Both the position numbers and the translations under genes were made by a program. Positions 25,641 through 35,355 of a DNA stretch of 37,255 nt are shown piece after piece (the first letter of the stretch is position 1; each line of letters starts with the position of its first letter). The notes beneath the pieces are model-generated. The model searched no databases, was not told the origin of the DNA, and saw only the letters and a list, made by a program, of their open reading frames with translations. Source of the stretch: Acinetobacter sp. (GTDB taxonomy: Bacteria; Pseudomonadota; Gammaproteobacteria; Pseudomonadales; Moraxellaceae); NCBI GenBank assembly GCA_031277915.1, contig JAITLL010000021.1, positions 1-37,255 on the forward strand, in the 5' to 3' direction.

Positions 25641-25660
25641 CACAACGCTTTGGGGTTGTG
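25641..25660. promoter_or_regulatory. Dyad CACAAC-N8-GTTGTG upstream of degP
   Basis: Perfect six-base arms (25641-25646 and 25655-25660), 52-71 bases from the degP start, in the divergent degP-nadB region. A possible operator for the protease gene. No known regulator is assigned. Confidence 0.35.
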
Positions 25661-25710
25661 CGTAACAATATGTTTATTTGTAAGGCATCCTTACAATCAT
25701 TATTTTACGC

Positions 25711-25742
25711 ATTGCAACTTTTTAAGCCAATTGCAATTTTTC
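25711..25742 (+). repeat. Direct repeat ATTGCAA(C/-)TTTTT in the nadB upstream region
   Basis: ATTGCAACTTTTT (25711-25723) and ATTGCAATTTTT (25730-25741) are two near-copies 19 bases apart, close to two helical turns, upstream of nadB. Next to them AGAGC-gcttaa-GCTCT (25751-25766) forms a small hairpin followed by TGCCTTTTT. They may be regulatory; this is inference from position. Confidence 0.3.
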
Positions 25743-25819
25743 TCTGAGTTAGAGCGCTTAAGCTCTTGCCTTTTTAGATAAAAAGGGGTGTCATTAGCGG
25801 ACGTTTTAAATTGTTGCGA

Positions 25820-27463
25820 ATGGACATGCCTAATTTACAGACAATTCACCACTTTGACGTGATTATTGTGGGCAGCGGCGGTGCTGGTTTAAGTCTGGCT
25901 TTATCGTTACCAAATCATTTTAATATTGCAGTTTTAGCCAAAGCTGCTTTAACCGAAGCAAGTACCTTCTATGCTCAAGGTGGTGTTGCTGCTGTTCTTG
26001 ATGAGACCGACTCTATTCAACAGCACATTAATGACACTATGATTGCAGGTGCTCATTTATGTGAAATGGATGCGGTACAACATACCGTAGAAGGCGGCCG
26101 CCCTTCTGTTGATTTTCTTTTAAAGCAAGGCGTGCAATTTACTTTAGATGAAGATGAACAACTTCATTTAACCCGCGAAGGCGGTCACTCCCAGCGTCGT
26201 ATTATCCATTCAGCTGATGCAACAGGTAAAGCGATTTCAACCACCTTGGTTGAACGCGCCAAAGAACGTAAAAATATTACTATTTTTGAAAACTATATTG
26301 CGATTGATTTAATTACATCGCATAAATTAGGTCATACCGATCAAGCGAATCGCGCTATTGGTTTGTATGCATTAGATGAAAATACAGAAAAGGTTCATAC
26401 CCTCCTTGCACCATTTACTGCACTTGCTTGCGGCGGTGCAATGAAAGCTTACCTCTACACATCCAATCCAGATATTGCTACAGGTGATGGAATTGCGATG
26501 GCTTACCGCGCAGGTTGCCGTGTAGCCAACATGGAATTTAATCAGTTCCACCCAACTTGTCTGTATCACCCTCAAGCACGCTCTTTTTTAATTACTGAAG
26601 CCATGCGTGGTGAAGGTGCTTATTTGCGCTTACCTGATGGTGAACGTTTCATGCTACGTTTTGATGATCGTGCAGAACTGGCTCCTCGCGATATTGTGGC
26701 ACGTACCATCGACCACGAAATCAAGCGTCTCGGTATTCGTCACGTGTGGTTAGATATTACCCATAAATCACCAGAGTTTATCAAAGAGCACTTCCCTACA
26801 CTTTATGCACGATTGCTTGAACTAGGGATCGACATTACCAAAGACATGATTCCAGTGGTGCCAGCAGCTCACTATACATGTGGTGGTGTTGTGGTTGACT
26901 CAAATAGTCAGACCGATATTGAAGGTCTATATGCGATTGGTGAAACCTCTTATACAGGTTTACATGGCGCAAACCGTATGGCAAGTAACTCATTACTTGA
27001 GTGCTTCGTTTATGGCATGAGTGCAGCAAAAGATATCGAAAATAAATTTGATGAAAGCTTCAAATTACCCGAAGTACCTACTTGGGATGACTCACAAGTA
27101 ACCAACCCTGATGAAGATGTGGTGATTTTACAAAACTGGGATGAGTTACGTTCGACCATGTGGAACTACGTTGGTATTGTGAGAACTACCAAACGTCTAG
27201 AACGTGCTTTACACCGTATTGAAATGTTAAAACGTGAAATCACTGAATATTATCAAGACTACCGTGTTAGCAAAAACCTGATTGAGCTGCGTAACCTTGT
27301 TTTAGTATCGGAAATGATTGTTCGCTGTGCTATGCAACGCAAAGAATCGCGTGGTCTGCATTACACACTCGATTATCCGGAAACTTCGAGTGAGATTCGT
27401 AAAACGGTTTTAACTCCTCCAAATTTTGCAGTAGAACAGCCATTAGTTAATACTGATATTTAA
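25820..27463 (+). CDS. nadB: L-aspartate oxidase
   Basis: FAD enzyme that oxidises L-aspartate to iminoaspartate, the first step of de novo NAD synthesis (NadA next). The sequence has the FAD dinucleotide fold [16 protein letters not shown] near the N-terminus, [20 protein letters not shown], the substrate-loop segment [24 protein letters not shown] and [17 protein letters not shown], and the helical C-terminal domain. From ATG 25820 it has 547 residues; ATG 25826 ([10 protein letters not shown]) or a TTG at 25811 are equally possible, as no good Shine-Dalgarno is visible. It is divergent from degP and ends in a strong terminator. Confidence 0.95.
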   Translation: MDMPNLQTIHHFDVIIVGSGGAGLSLALSLPNHFNIAVLAKAALTEASTFYAQGGVAAVLDETDSIQQHINDTMIAGAHLCEMDAVQHTVEGGRPSVDFLLKQGVQFTLDEDEQLHLTREGGHSQRRIIHSADATGKAISTTLVERAKERKNITIFENYIAIDLITSHKLGHTDQANRAIGLYALDENTEKVHTLLAPFTALACGGAMKAYLYTSNPDIATGDGIAMAYRAGCRVANMEFNQFHPTCLYHPQARSFLITEAMRGEGAYLRLPDGERFMLRFDDRAELAPRDIVARTIDHEIKRLGIRHVWLDITHKSPEFIKEHFPTLYARLLELGIDITKDMIPVVPAAHYTCGGVVVDSNSQTDIEGLYAIGETSYTGLHGANRMASNSLLECFVYGMSAAKDIENKFDESFKLPEVPTWDDSQVTNPDEDVVILQNWDELRSTMWNYVGIVRTTKRLERALHRIEMLKREITEYYQDYRVSKNLIELRNLVLVSEMIVRCAMQRKESRGLHYTLDYPETSSEIRKTVLTPPNFAVEQPLVNTDI

Positions 27464-27477
27464 GCTGTTTTCCTAAG

Positions 27478-27508
27478 AAAAAAGCACAGCTCTGGCTGTG
27501 CTTTTTAT
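27478..27508. terminator. Bidirectional terminator after nadB
   Basis: AAAAAGCACAGC pairs with GCTGTGCTTTTT around a short loop. It lies between the convergent nadB and PaaI-type thioesterase genes and is flanked by A and T runs. Confidence 0.9.
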
Positions 27509-27520
27509 TTGCTTTAATAT

Positions 27521-27937
27521 TTATGATTTAGGTGGAATTGAATAAGTCGCGGTCACATGTGCAACGGGTTCATCCAAACCGACCGAATAAATCCAGACCT
27601 CACCCACCACCAAGCTCTTTCCGACTTTCATGAGCTTACACTCACTGCGTAAGTCTTGATCACCTGCGGGTTTTCTTAGAAAATTAATATTAAAATTGGT
27701 CGTCACAGCTAAACCAATAATTCCGATTTCACCTAATATTGCAATATACAAAGCAAAGTCTGCCAAAGTCATCATGGTAGGGCCAGATATGGTGCCACCA
27801 GGGCGTTGATGTCTTTGATCGACATGATAATAAACAACTGCAGCTTTAGGCGTGACTGATTCAATCGTGCAATGTTCAAGACTTGGTGGAAATTCTTTTT
27901 CAAGAAATGCCACGATTTCTTCTTTTGAGCTTTTCAT
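27521..27937 (-). CDS. PaaI-family hotdog thioesterase
   Basis: A 138-residue hotdog domain, predicted acyl-CoA thioesterase. The region RPGGTISGPTMMTLADFALY (about 45-64) matches the PaaI turn and central helix, but the usual HGG is replaced by TISGP, and the Asp in ADFALY sits at the usual catalytic helix position. The strand VTTNFNINFLRKP follows as in relatives. The substrate is unknown. It is transcribed alone, convergent with nadB. The 137 bases upstream hold the two hairpins that end the tmk operon. Confidence 0.83.
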   Translation of the reverse strand: MKSSKEEIVAFLEKEFPPSLEHCTIESVTPKAAVVYYHVDQRHQRPGGTISGPTMMTLADFALYIAILGEIGIIGLAVTTNFNINFLRKPAGDQDLRSECKLMKVGKSLVVGEVWIYSVGLDEPVAHVTATYSIPPKS

Positions 27938-28002
27938 CCTTGTTATTCTTCAATCTATAAAATCATATGTAAGATAGCATAAGAAAATAATAGATATTTT
28001 CT

Positions 28003-28031
28003 ATGACGTTTTAAATCAGAATTAACGTCAT
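28003..28031. repeat. Inverted repeat ATGACGTT-N13-AACGTCAT
   Basis: Perfect eight-base arms (28003-28010 and 28024-28031), just beyond the putative tmk terminator and about 65 bases upstream of the thioesterase start at 27937. It may be a second terminator hairpin or an operator for the thioesterase gene. Confidence 0.4.
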
Positions 28032-28037
28032 TTTTAA

Positions 28038-28061
28038 CCACTCCCATTTTTATAAGAGTGG
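28038..28061 (-). terminator. Probable terminator of pabC-mltG-tmk
   Basis: CCACTC (28038-28043) and GAGTGG (28056-28061) form a six-base stem with a 12-base loop, 14 bases after the tmk stop. The T tail is short and broken. Confidence 0.5.
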
Positions 28062-28074
28062 CTCATCCAATTGC

Positions 28075-28674
28075 TTATCCTAAATATTGCAATGCCTGTT
28101 TGAACACCTGATCAGGACTTTGGGTAGCATCTAAACGTTTAATACGTTCAGGTTCGGCTTTCCATAAGGTCTCATACCCTTCGCGAACTTTTGCGAAGAA
28201 ACTTAACTTTTCTTGTTCAAAACGGTCTAAAGCTCCACGTTCACGTGCACGGTTCATACCAAGTTCAATTGGTGCATCTAACCAGAAAGTCACCTCTGGC
28301 ATACGTGAAACAAAGTTCTGATTTAAAAGCTGTAATTTATCTTGGCTTAAACCACGACCAGAACATTGGTAAGCAAAGCTTGCATCGGTAAAGCGATCAC
28401 TTAAAACAATTTTATTAGACTCTAAAGCCGGCAAAATAACTTGCTGTAAGTGTTGAGCACGTGCCGCATAAATTAAAAGCAGCTCAGTATCATGACTCAT
28501 ATTTTCATCATGATTCACCGCCAAAAGCATTGAACGTATTTGTTCTGCTAACGGTGTACCACCTGGTTCGCGGGTTAAAACAACTTGTTTACCTTGCTCT
28601 TCAAAATGCTGATGAATTTTTCGAATGAGTGTAGTTTTACCTACCCCTTCCGTGCCTTCAAAGCTAATAAACAT
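28075..28674 (-). CDS. tmk: Thymidylate kinase
   Basis: Phosphorylates dTMP to dTDP with ATP. The 199 residues contain Walker A FEGTEGVGKTTL (5-16), the TREPGGTPLAEQIR dTMP-binding loop, DRFTDASFAYQ with the family DR pair, and the LID segment RARERGALDRFE carrying the basic residues of the E. coli-type enzyme. It starts nine bases after the mltG stop, with AAGGAAAAGAG upstream, and is the last gene of pabC-mltG-tmk. Confidence 0.96.
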   Translation of the reverse strand: MFISFEGTEGVGKTTLIRKIHQHFEEQGKQVVLTREPGGTPLAEQIRSMLLAVNHDENMSHDTELLLIYAARAQHLQQVILPALESNKIVLSDRFTDASFAYQCSGRGLSQDKLQLLNQNFVSRMPEVTFWLDAPIELGMNRARERGALDRFEQEKLSFFAKVREGYETLWKAEPERIKRLDATQSPDQVFKQALQYLG

Positions 28675-28683
28675 CTCTTTTCC

Positions 28684-29754
28684 TTATTTCTTCGATCTCA
28701 ACACGGATAAGTACTCTTGTACCGCTTGGTTATGAGCCTGCAAATCTGCTGTAAATTTATGACCACCATTACCAGTTGCCACAAAATAAACATTATTTGA
28801 GTCATCTGGATGTAATGCTGCTTCAATTGCTTTTTGACTTGGTAAAGCAATTGGTGTTGGCGGTAAACCATTAATCGTATAGGTATTATAGGGAGTTGGT
28901 GTACGTAAGTCTTCGCGAGTAATTTTACCCTTATAGTTATCACCCATCCCATAAATTACGGTTGGGTCAGTTTGTAGACGCATACCAATTTTTAAACGTC
29001 GTACAAATACACCAGATACTTGCTCAAGCTCACTATCTAGACTTGTTTCTTTTTCAACAATTGAAGCCATAATTAAAGCTTCATACTTATCTTTATAAGG
29101 TAGGTTTGGTGCACGATTTGCCCAAGCTGCATCTAAAGCTTTCATTTGATGATGATATAAGTCTGTCAGGATTTTTTTATCAGTCTCGCCCTTTGCGAAG
29201 AAATAAGTATTCGGTGCAAACAAACCTTCAGGATGATGATAAGGAATTCCTAGAGCTTTCATGAGCTGATCATCAGGTAAATCCAGTATTGTATTTTTTA
29301 CATTTTTATCATTTTTGAGTGCAGTAAGAAGCTGTTTAAAAGTTGTACCTTCAATCACCAAAATACGGTTCATTTGAGCATTATCAGCATTAGACAACAT
29401 TTCTAAAACTTGTCTTACACTCATTCCCTGCTCGACTTCATACACTCCAGCTTTCATGCTGTCATGAATCATAAACTTTTGATAAAGCTTTAGTACAATT
29501 GGGAAATGAATTTTGTTTTCTTTACCTAAACGATCAATAAAACCTGAATAGGTTTCACCTGATGTGATCGATAACATCTGCTTTTTCCCTTCAATGGGAT
29601 AAGCTTTGAATAAACTTGACCATAAAATAGCAAAAATAGAAATTAAAACGATAAAACAGCCAAACAGCACCAACTTTTTAGGAAAATGAGATGCTGTTTT
29701 CTTGCCCTTTTTTTTAGCATTTTTTGCTTTTGCATTCACAGGTGGCTTCGGCAT
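28684..29754 (-). CDS. mltG: Endolytic murein transglycosylase MltG
   Basis: Inner-membrane lytic transglycosylase that cuts nascent glycan strands and so sets their length. The 356 residues have a Lys-rich cytosolic tail (1-27), one membrane helix (about 28-48), a LysM-like region and the YceG catalytic domain. Glu234 in MASIVEKET is the expected catalytic residue; RRLKIGMRLQTDPTVIYG and GLPPTPIALPS are conserved family segments. It starts one base after the pabC stop, so translation is coupled. The order pabC-mltG-tmk is common in gammaproteobacteria. Confidence 0.95.
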   Translation of the reverse strand: MPKPPVNAKAKNAKKKGKKTASHFPKKLVLFGCFIVLISIFAILWSSLFKAYPIEGKKQMLSITSGETYSGFIDRLGKENKIHFPIVLKLYQKFMIHDSMKAGVYEVEQGMSVRQVLEMLSNADNAQMNRILVIEGTTFKQLLTALKNDKNVKNTILDLPDDQLMKALGIPYHHPEGLFAPNTYFFAKGETDKKILTDLYHHQMKALDAAWANRAPNLPYKDKYEALIMASIVEKETSLDSELEQVSGVFVRRLKIGMRLQTDPTVIYGMGDNYKGKITREDLRTPTPYNTYTINGLPPTPIALPSQKAIEAALHPDDSNNVYFVATGNGGHKFTADLQAHNQAVQEYLSVLRSKK

Positions 29755-29755
29755 A

Positions 29756-30568
29756 TTAATGAATCTGATTCAAGTTAAGAGTATGAAATAAATTTAGGCA
29801 CGCCTGTGAATCTAGAGTTTGTTCATCAATTTGAGTAACTACTCGCATTGAATGTAAAGCATTACAAAAGAATAGACTCTGTATTTGTGGTACTTCATCT
29901 AATTCAATTATTCTGACTTCGCAGGCAATTCCATAGTGTTGCATACGCGCCAAAATTTCTGCACGCATCACACCGTGGACGCCATTATAGCGAAGTTCCG
30001 GTGTAATCCATCTATCATTTAAACGAATAAAACAATTACTGCTGACCCCTTCAACAATATAACCTTGTACATCAGATACTAATGCTTCTGCCCACCCTTG
30101 TTGATCTGCTTCTTTTTTTAGCAGTACCTGTTCCAAACGGTTTAAAGATTTAAGTCCAACTAGACTTGGCATGGTTAAACCCAAGGCCTGATTTAAAACC
30201 CCGCACTGTATAAAGTCGGGTTGGAATTGCTCCAGTGCTTTTGGATAAAACCAGACATAAAGATCTGCTTCATGCTTTGGCAAACTATAACCACGGTCAC
30301 CCTCACCACGGCTAATCACAATTTTTAAAGTGCCGTTGAGCACAAGGTTTTCTTTATATAGCTGCTGCAAACTCTGTTCAATGAATTCAAAGTTTGCAGT
30401 TAAAGCTAGTTTTTGACAGGCAAGTTTTAAACGTTCCCAGTGCCGTGCTTTAAGCTCAATCTTATTTTGAAAAACACGAATTGTGCTAAAGCAACCATCT
30501 CCATAATGAAATGCTCGATCCAGTAAAGGAATGGTTTCAACAGGTTGCCCATTTTTAAAACACCACAT
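29756..30568 (-). CDS. pabC: Aminodeoxychorismate lyase
   Basis: PLP fold-type IV enzyme that splits 4-amino-4-deoxychorismate to p-aminobenzoate and pyruvate in folate synthesis. The 270 residues show the family opening LLDRAFHYGDGCFSTIRVF, the lysine segment LKSLNRLEQVLLKKEADQQG (the first Lys of which is the probable Schiff-base residue) and EGVSSNCFIRL near the cofactor phosphate. It is the first gene of pabC-mltG-tmk, with a TATAAT promoter element about 80 bases upstream. Distinction from branched-chain aminotransferase is based on the short length and the mltG neighbour. Confidence 0.93.
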   Translation of the reverse strand: MWCFKNGQPVETIPLLDRAFHYGDGCFSTIRVFQNKIELKARHWERLKLACQKLALTANFEFIEQSLQQLYKENLVLNGTLKIVISRGEGDRGYSLPKHEADLYVWFYPKALEQFQPDFIQCGVLNQALGLTMPSLVGLKSLNRLEQVLLKKEADQQGWAEALVSDVQGYIVEGVSSNCFIRLNDRWITPELRYNGVHGVMRAEILARMQHYGIACEVRIIELDEVPQIQSLFFCNALHSMRVVTQIDEQTLDSQACLNLFHTLNLNQIH

Positions 30569-30646
30569 GTCTAACCCATCCTATGCTTAAAACGACACGA
30601 CAATACAACGTCTTTCATTTAAATATTAAATGACTGATTTTAAAAA

Positions 30647-30652
30647 ATTATA
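30647..30652 (-). promoter_or_regulatory. -10 box of the pabC operon
   Basis: TATAAT on the minus strand, 79 bases upstream of pabC, with TTCAAA at about 18 bases as a moderate -35. Confidence 0.5.
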
Positions 30653-30763
30653 CCGATTTAGTTAGTATTTTTGAAACTTGTTATATATCAAGATTTAAGA
30701 ATAGTTTATCCATTTTTATTATTTCTATATTTTTCATATTAAATTCGTTTTTTATTATTTTTT

Positions 30764-30769
30764 TAGAAT
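30764..30769 (+). promoter_or_regulatory. Possible -10 of the sulfate uptake operon
   Basis: TAGAAT about 60 bases upstream of sbp, in a very AT-rich region. No -35 consensus is present, as expected for a promoter that needs an activator such as CysB. A CysB site itself cannot be assigned by eye. Confidence 0.35.
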
Positions 30770-30830
30770 AAAGACTAGCGCTATTCTGCGTTCATGTTTT
30801 GAACATTTCGTATTTTTGAGGGGTTATCTC

Positions 30831-31838
30831 ATGCGTTTTTCTCAATTAAAAGTTGGGGTTATTGCTGCGCTTCTTTCTGTTTCATCATTTGCAGCACAAG
30901 AATTTTTAAACGTTTCTTACGATCCAACTCGTGAGTTATATACAGACTTTAATAAACAGTTTGGCGCTTACTGGAAACAACGTACAGGACAAGACATTCA
31001 ATTTAAACAATCACACGGCGGTTCGGGTAAACAGGCCCGTGCTGTTATTGATGGCTTAAATGCTGACGTTGTGACATTAGCACTTGCAGCAGATATTGAC
31101 GAAATTGCTGAAAAAGCAAAATTGCTTCCAACTGATTGGCAGAAGAAGTTACCGCAAAACTCAACGCCATACACATCAACAATCGTGTTTTTGGTGCGTA
31201 AGGGTAACCCTAAACAAATTAAAGATTGGGGCGACTTAATCAAACCGGGTGTAGAAATTATTACGCCAAACCCAAAAACTTCTGGCGGTGCTCGCTGGAA
31301 CTATCTCGCTGCTTGGGCTTGGGCAAAACATCAACCAGGCGGTAATGATACAAAAGCTCAAGAATACGTCCGCCAAATTTATAAGCACACTAAAGTATTA
31401 GACTCAGGTGCACGCGGTGCAACCACGACTTTTGCTGAACGTGGCATTGGTGATGTGCTACTGGCTTGGGAAAACGAAGCATATCTAGCTACCCGCGAAC
31501 AGCCAGGTAAGTTTGAAATTATTACGCCATCTTTATCCATTTTAGCTGAGCCACCAGTTGCTGTTGTTGAGAAAAATGCTGCGAAAAAAGGCAACCTCAC
31601 AATCGCTAAAGGTTACCTCAACTACTTGTACTCACCTGCTGGCCAAGAAATCGCAGCACGTAATTTCTATCGCCCTCGTAATGCAGCTGTACTCAAAAAA
31701 TACAGCAATGTATTTAAGCCATTGAAACTCGTGACAATTGATAAAGAGTTTGGTGGTTGGACAAAAGTGCAAAAACAACACTTCGCTAATGGCGGTGTTT
31801 TCGATCAAATCGTAAAAACCAATAGTTCAGAGAAGTAA
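30831..31838 (+). CDS. sbp: Periplasmic sulfate-binding protein
   Basis: Delivers sulfate to the CysTWA importer. From ATG 30831 the 335 residues have a signal peptide (about 1-21, SSFAAQ) and the Sbp fold: [20 protein letters not shown] (sulfate loop), [45 protein letters not shown] and [21 protein letters not shown] by position near the end. The match is closer to E. coli Sbp than to CysP. The start is set by GAGGGG seven bases upstream; a TTG at 30816 overlaps that ribosome site and is rejected. First gene of the operon to cysB. Confidence 0.95.
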   Translation: MRFSQLKVGVIAALLSVSSFAAQEFLNVSYDPTRELYTDFNKQFGAYWKQRTGQDIQFKQSHGGSGKQARAVIDGLNADVVTLALAADIDEIAEKAKLLPTDWQKKLPQNSTPYTSTIVFLVRKGNPKQIKDWGDLIKPGVEIITPNPKTSGGARWNYLAAWAWAKHQPGGNDTKAQEYVRQIYKHTKVLDSGARGATTTFAERGIGDVLLAWENEAYLATREQPGKFEIITPSLSILAEPPVAVVEKNAAKKGNLTIAKGYLNYLYSPAGQEIAARNFYRPRNAAVLKKYSNVFKPLKLVTIDKEFGGWTKVQKQHFANGGVFDQIVKTNSSEK

Positions 31839-31868
31839 TTTTTTGTACTAAAGATAAGGAGAACAGAC

Positions 31869-32477
31869 ATGACTCACTCTGTAATTGTTCCTGGTGTAGG
31901 TGGAAGTGAACATCAACATTGGCAATCTTGGTTGCAGCGTCAACTCGTGTCTAGTTCTCGCGTTGAGCAAAAAAACTGGGATAGACCCGTATTAAGTGAA
32001 TGGATTGAACAATTTGTTAAAACAGTTCAAGCGGTACAAGCACCCGTACAAATTGTTGCGCACAGTTTCGGTTGCTTAACAAGTGTTGCTGCTTTGGCTG
32101 AATACCCTGAGTTACAAGCTCAAGTTAAAAAATTAATTTTGGTTGCTCCTGCAAATCCAGCACGTTTTGGTGAAGCAGGTTTTGCTCGCCATAGCTTGAC
32201 TGACTACAAAGATTATTTTCATCAGTTAAAAATTAATGCGCCGACAACATTACTCATTAGTGAAAATGATCCTTGGCTCGGTTTTTTTGATGCTTTACAA
32301 CTTGCTAAAGCGTGGCAATTAAATCCAATTAATCTTGGACAAGTCGGTCATATTAATGTTGCTTCTGGTTTTGGCCCATTCCCTGACTTACTGAACTATC
32401 TACTTCCTGAAGACTCGATGTGTAGCCACTCATCTATTGATCCGGTAAAGACACATTTCTCTTTGAAATTTGCTTAA
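31869..32477 (+). CDS. RBBP9/YdeN-family alpha/beta hydrolase
   Basis: A 202-residue soluble serine hydrolase with the RBBP9/YdeN layout: VIVPGVGGSEHQHWQSWL at 5-22, the nucleophile Ser66 in AHSFGC, Asp134 in SENDPWLG and His161 in GQVGHINVASGFGPFP complete a triad. The last about 20 residues are extra and polar. It is 30 bases after sbp, with AAGGAGA before the ATG, and 80 bases before cysT, so it is part of the sulfate operon. Its substrate is unknown; a role in releasing sulfur from an ester or in another sulfur-limited step is only a guess from context. Confidence 0.87.
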   Translation: MTHSVIVPGVGGSEHQHWQSWLQRQLVSSSRVEQKNWDRPVLSEWIEQFVKTVQAVQAPVQIVAHSFGCLTSVAALAEYPELQAQVKKLILVAPANPARFGEAGFARHSLTDYKDYFHQLKINAPTTLLISENDPWLGFFDALQLAKAWQLNPINLGQVGHINVASGFGPFPDLLNYLLPEDSMCSHSSIDPVKTHFSLKFA

Positions 32478-32557
32478 TACCCAGCTTTATACCGCACCGT
32501 TTATCTTTATTTATTCGCTTACTGGTTTCAGCAGGCTTTTCTCTTTGAGGAAATATC

Positions 32558-33391
32558 ATGTCGCAGCGATCCCGAGTGCTGCCTGGGTTTGGTCTATCAT
32601 TCGGCTTCACCCTCGCCTACGTTTCTTTTATTGTGCTTATTCCATTAGCCGCAGTCTTTATCAAATCATTTGGAATCGGATGGGACGGATTATGGGAAAT
32701 TTTAACCTCTGAGCGTATTTTAAAATCGCTTCAACTGAGCTTTAGTTCAGCCTTAATTGCGGCGTTTATTAATATTGTTTTCGGACTACTTTTAGCTTGG
32801 TGCCTTGTCCGTTATAACTTTCCCGGAAAACGTCTAGTTGATGCCTTAGTAGACTTACCTTTTGCACTTCCAACCGCAGTTGCAGGTATTGCACTGACTT
32901 CGCTCTATGCTCCGACTGGCTGGATTGGTCAATATTTAGAACCACTTGGTATTCAAGTTGCTTATACACCTATCGGTATTACGTTGGCTTTGGTTTTTAT
33001 TGGTATTCCTTTTATTGTTCGGACTGTTCAACCCGTACTAAGCGATATCGAAACCGAGCTTGAAGAGGCTGCTTCGGCACTTGGGGCAAATCGCTGGCAG
33101 ACAATTACTAAAATTATTTTACCTATATTACTACCTGCTCTATTTACAGGCTTTGCTTTAGCATTTGCACGTGGTGTGGGTGAATATGGTTCTGTAATTT
33201 TCATCGCTGGTAACCAGCCATTTAAAACAGAAATTGCCCCACTCATGATCATTTCTCGCCTGGAAGAATATGATTATGCAGGTGCAACCACTATTGCAGC
33301 GGTTATGTTAGTTCTCTCTTTCATTATTTTATTTGCCATTAATTTACTGCAAGCCTGGGCAAACCGTCGTACAGGGAGAAATATCACATGA
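32558..33391 (+). CDS. cysT: Sulfate ABC transporter permease CysT
   Basis: Inner-membrane permease subunit of the sulfate/thiosulfate importer, 277 residues as in E. coli CysT (CysU). Six membrane helices are visible, with the ATPase-contact EAA loop [21 protein letters not shown] at about 168-188. [19 protein letters not shown] is the family segment after helix 3. Its end overlaps the cysW start by four bases (ATGA), so the two permeases are translationally coupled. GAGGAAAT lies before the ATG. Confidence 0.95.
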   Translation: MSQRSRVLPGFGLSFGFTLAYVSFIVLIPLAAVFIKSFGIGWDGLWEILTSERILKSLQLSFSSALIAAFINIVFGLLLAWCLVRYNFPGKRLVDALVDLPFALPTAVAGIALTSLYAPTGWIGQYLEPLGIQVAYTPIGITLALVFIGIPFIVRTVQPVLSDIETELEEAASALGANRWQTITKIILPILLPALFTGFALAFARGVGEYGSVIFIAGNQPFKTEIAPLMIISRLEEYDYAGATTIAAVMLVLSFIILFAINLLQAWANRRTGRNIT

Positions 33392-34272
33392 ACCTACATA
33401 CTGACAGCAATACGCTTGCTTTGAAGCTACAGTCTCGTGATGCAACTCGTGAACCGACTTGGGTACGTTATACGCTCATTACCATTGCGCTGATTTTCTT
33501 TCTTAGTTGCCTGATGTTGCCACTTATTTTGGTTTTTGTTGAAGCATTTAAACAAGGCCTTGAAGTCTATGTTCAGGCTTTAATTGATCCAGATACATTG
33601 TCAGCGGTGAAACTAACATTATTAACCGCAGCAATTGCTGTTCCAATTAACGTGATATTTGGTGTTGCTGCAGCATGGGCAGTTTCTAAGTTCCAGTTTA
33701 AAGGCAAAGCAGTTTTAACCACCATTATTGATATGCCTTTTTCAGTTTCACCTGTTATTGCCGGTTTAATGATTGTACTGATTTTTGGTGCTCAAGGTTG
33801 GTTAGGTGGTTGGTTAATGGACCATGACATTAAGATTTTATATGCCGTACCTGCAATTGTTTTAGCCACTATTTTTATTACCGTTCCTTTTGTTGCACGT
33901 GAGTTAATTCCACTGATGGAAGCTCAAGGAACAGAGGAAGAGGAAGCCGCGATTGTACTCGGTGCCTCAGGTTGGCAAACCTTTTGGAAAGTCACATTGC
34001 CTAACATTAAATGGGGGTTAATTTACGGCGTGATTTTATGTAATGCACGTGCAATGGGTGAGTTTGGTGCAGTATCAGTGGTTTCAGGTCACATCCGTGG
34101 CGAAACCAATACCCTGCCACTTCATGTTGAAATTTTATATAACGAGTACACCTTTAGCGCAGCCTTTGCCGTGTCCTCATTACTTGCTTTTTTAGCCATA
34201 TTAACACTGGTATTGAAAACGTGGTTAGAACTACACCAAGACAAACCACAACCGCATTCAACTGGTTCGTAA
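33388..34272 (+). CDS. cysW: Sulfate ABC transporter permease CysW
   Basis: Second permease subunit of the sulfate importer, pairing with CysT. The 294 residues have six membrane helices after a polar N-terminus of about 30 residues. The EAA loop [22 protein letters not shown] is near 187-208, preceded by [13 protein letters not shown], and [20 protein letters not shown] is typical of CysW. It starts at the ATGA shared with cysT and is followed closely by cysA. Confidence 0.95.
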   Translation: MNLHTDSNTLALKLQSRDATREPTWVRYTLITIALIFFLSCLMLPLILVFVEAFKQGLEVYVQALIDPDTLSAVKLTLLTAAIAVPINVIFGVAAAWAVSKFQFKGKAVLTTIIDMPFSVSPVIAGLMIVLIFGAQGWLGGWLMDHDIKILYAVPAIVLATIFITVPFVARELIPLMEAQGTEEEEAAIVLGASGWQTFWKVTLPNIKWGLIYGVILCNARAMGEFGAVSVVSGHIRGETNTLPLHVEILYNEYTFSAAFAVSSLLAFLAILTLVLKTWLELHQDKPQPHSTGS

Positions 34273-34283
34273 GGAATGAAATC

Positions 34284-35345
34284 ATGAGTATTCAAGTTAA
34301 GAATATTGAAAAACACTTTGGTGCATTCCATGCGCTTAAAAATATTTCCCTAGATTTTCCAGAGGGTGAACTAGTCGCCCTACTCGGCCCATCTGGCTGC
34401 GGTAAAACAACGCTACTTCGTATTATTGCTGGCCTAGAGTCAGCCGATGGAGGCCAAGTATTACTTGAAGGCGAAGATGCAACCAATGTACATGTCCGCG
34501 AACGTCAAGTCGGCTTTGTATTTCAACACTATGCTTTATTCCGTCATATGACGGTATTTGACAATATTGCTTTTGGTTTACGTGTTCGCCCTCGTGCTAC
34601 ACGCCCTTCTGAAGCTGAAATTAAAAAACGTGTTACTCGCCTACTCGATCTGGTTCAACTGGGCTTTTTAGCAGATCGTTACCCTGCTCAACTTTCTGGT
34701 GGTCAACGCCAACGTATTGCTTTAGCTCGAGCACTCGCTGTAGAGCCTCGTGTGCTACTGCTTGATGAACCGTTTGGTGCACTTGATGCTAAAGTCCGTA
34801 AAGAATTACGTCGCTGGTTACGCAACTTGCATGACGAATTGCATATCACTTCAATATTCGTAACACATGACCAAGAAGAAGCTCTTGAAGTGGCTGACCA
34901 AATTATTGTGATGAATAAAGGTAACGTCGAACAAATTGGTTCACCACGTGAAGTCTACGAAAAACCTGCAACGCCATTTGTGTTTGATTTCCTGGGTCAA
35001 GCAAATCGTTTTGAAGGAGAACATGCTGGCGGTATTATCCGTATCGGCAATGATCGTATCGAATTACCAACCACAGTTCAGGCACCGCAAGGAAAAGTGA
35101 TTGCTTTTGCCCGTCCAGATGAGTTACATATTCATTCGCAACCACAGGCAAATACAATTGAAGCAACTTTTGTACGTGAAGTCTGGATTGCTGGAAAAGT
35201 AGTGGCGGAATTACAAGATCGTAATGGACGTTTAATTGAGATTGCTTTGAGCAGTGAAGCTGCAAAACAACATGCATTTAAACCAAATCAAACTGTTTGG
35301 GTCAGTGCATCTCAACTTCATCTATTTGCAGATCAAGTTGCTTAA
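34284..35345 (+). CDS. cysA: Sulfate ABC transporter ATP-binding protein CysA
   Basis: ATPase that powers the CysTW importer. From ATG 34284 the 353 residues have Walker A GPSGCGKT (35-42), the Q loop FVFQHYALF, signature [16 protein letters not shown], Walker [12 protein letters not shown] and the switch His in FVTHDQEEA. The C-terminal about 120 residues form a TOBE-like regulatory domain ([13 protein letters not shown] and following). AAGGA precedes the start at 34271-34275. An upstream frame begins inside cysW at 34221 but lacks a ribosome site. Confidence 0.95.
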   Translation: MSIQVKNIEKHFGAFHALKNISLDFPEGELVALLGPSGCGKTTLLRIIAGLESADGGQVLLEGEDATNVHVRERQVGFVFQHYALFRHMTVFDNIAFGLRVRPRATRPSEAEIKKRVTRLLDLVQLGFLADRYPAQLSGGQRQRIALARALAVEPRVLLLDEPFGALDAKVRKELRRWLRNLHDELHITSIFVTHDQEEALEVADQIIVMNKGNVEQIGSPREVYEKPATPFVFDFLGQANRFEGEHAGGIIRIGNDRIELPTTVQAPQGKVIAFARPDELHIHSQPQANTIEATFVREVWIAGKVVAELQDRNGRLIEIALSSEAAKQHAFKPNQTVWVSASQLHLFADQVA

Positions 35346-35355
35346 GGAATTATTT

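Noticed and set aside
32470-32712. 80-residue plus-strand frame between the hydrolase and cysT
   Set aside because: It lies mostly inside the cysT start in another frame and has no ribosome site; the cysT frame is certain.
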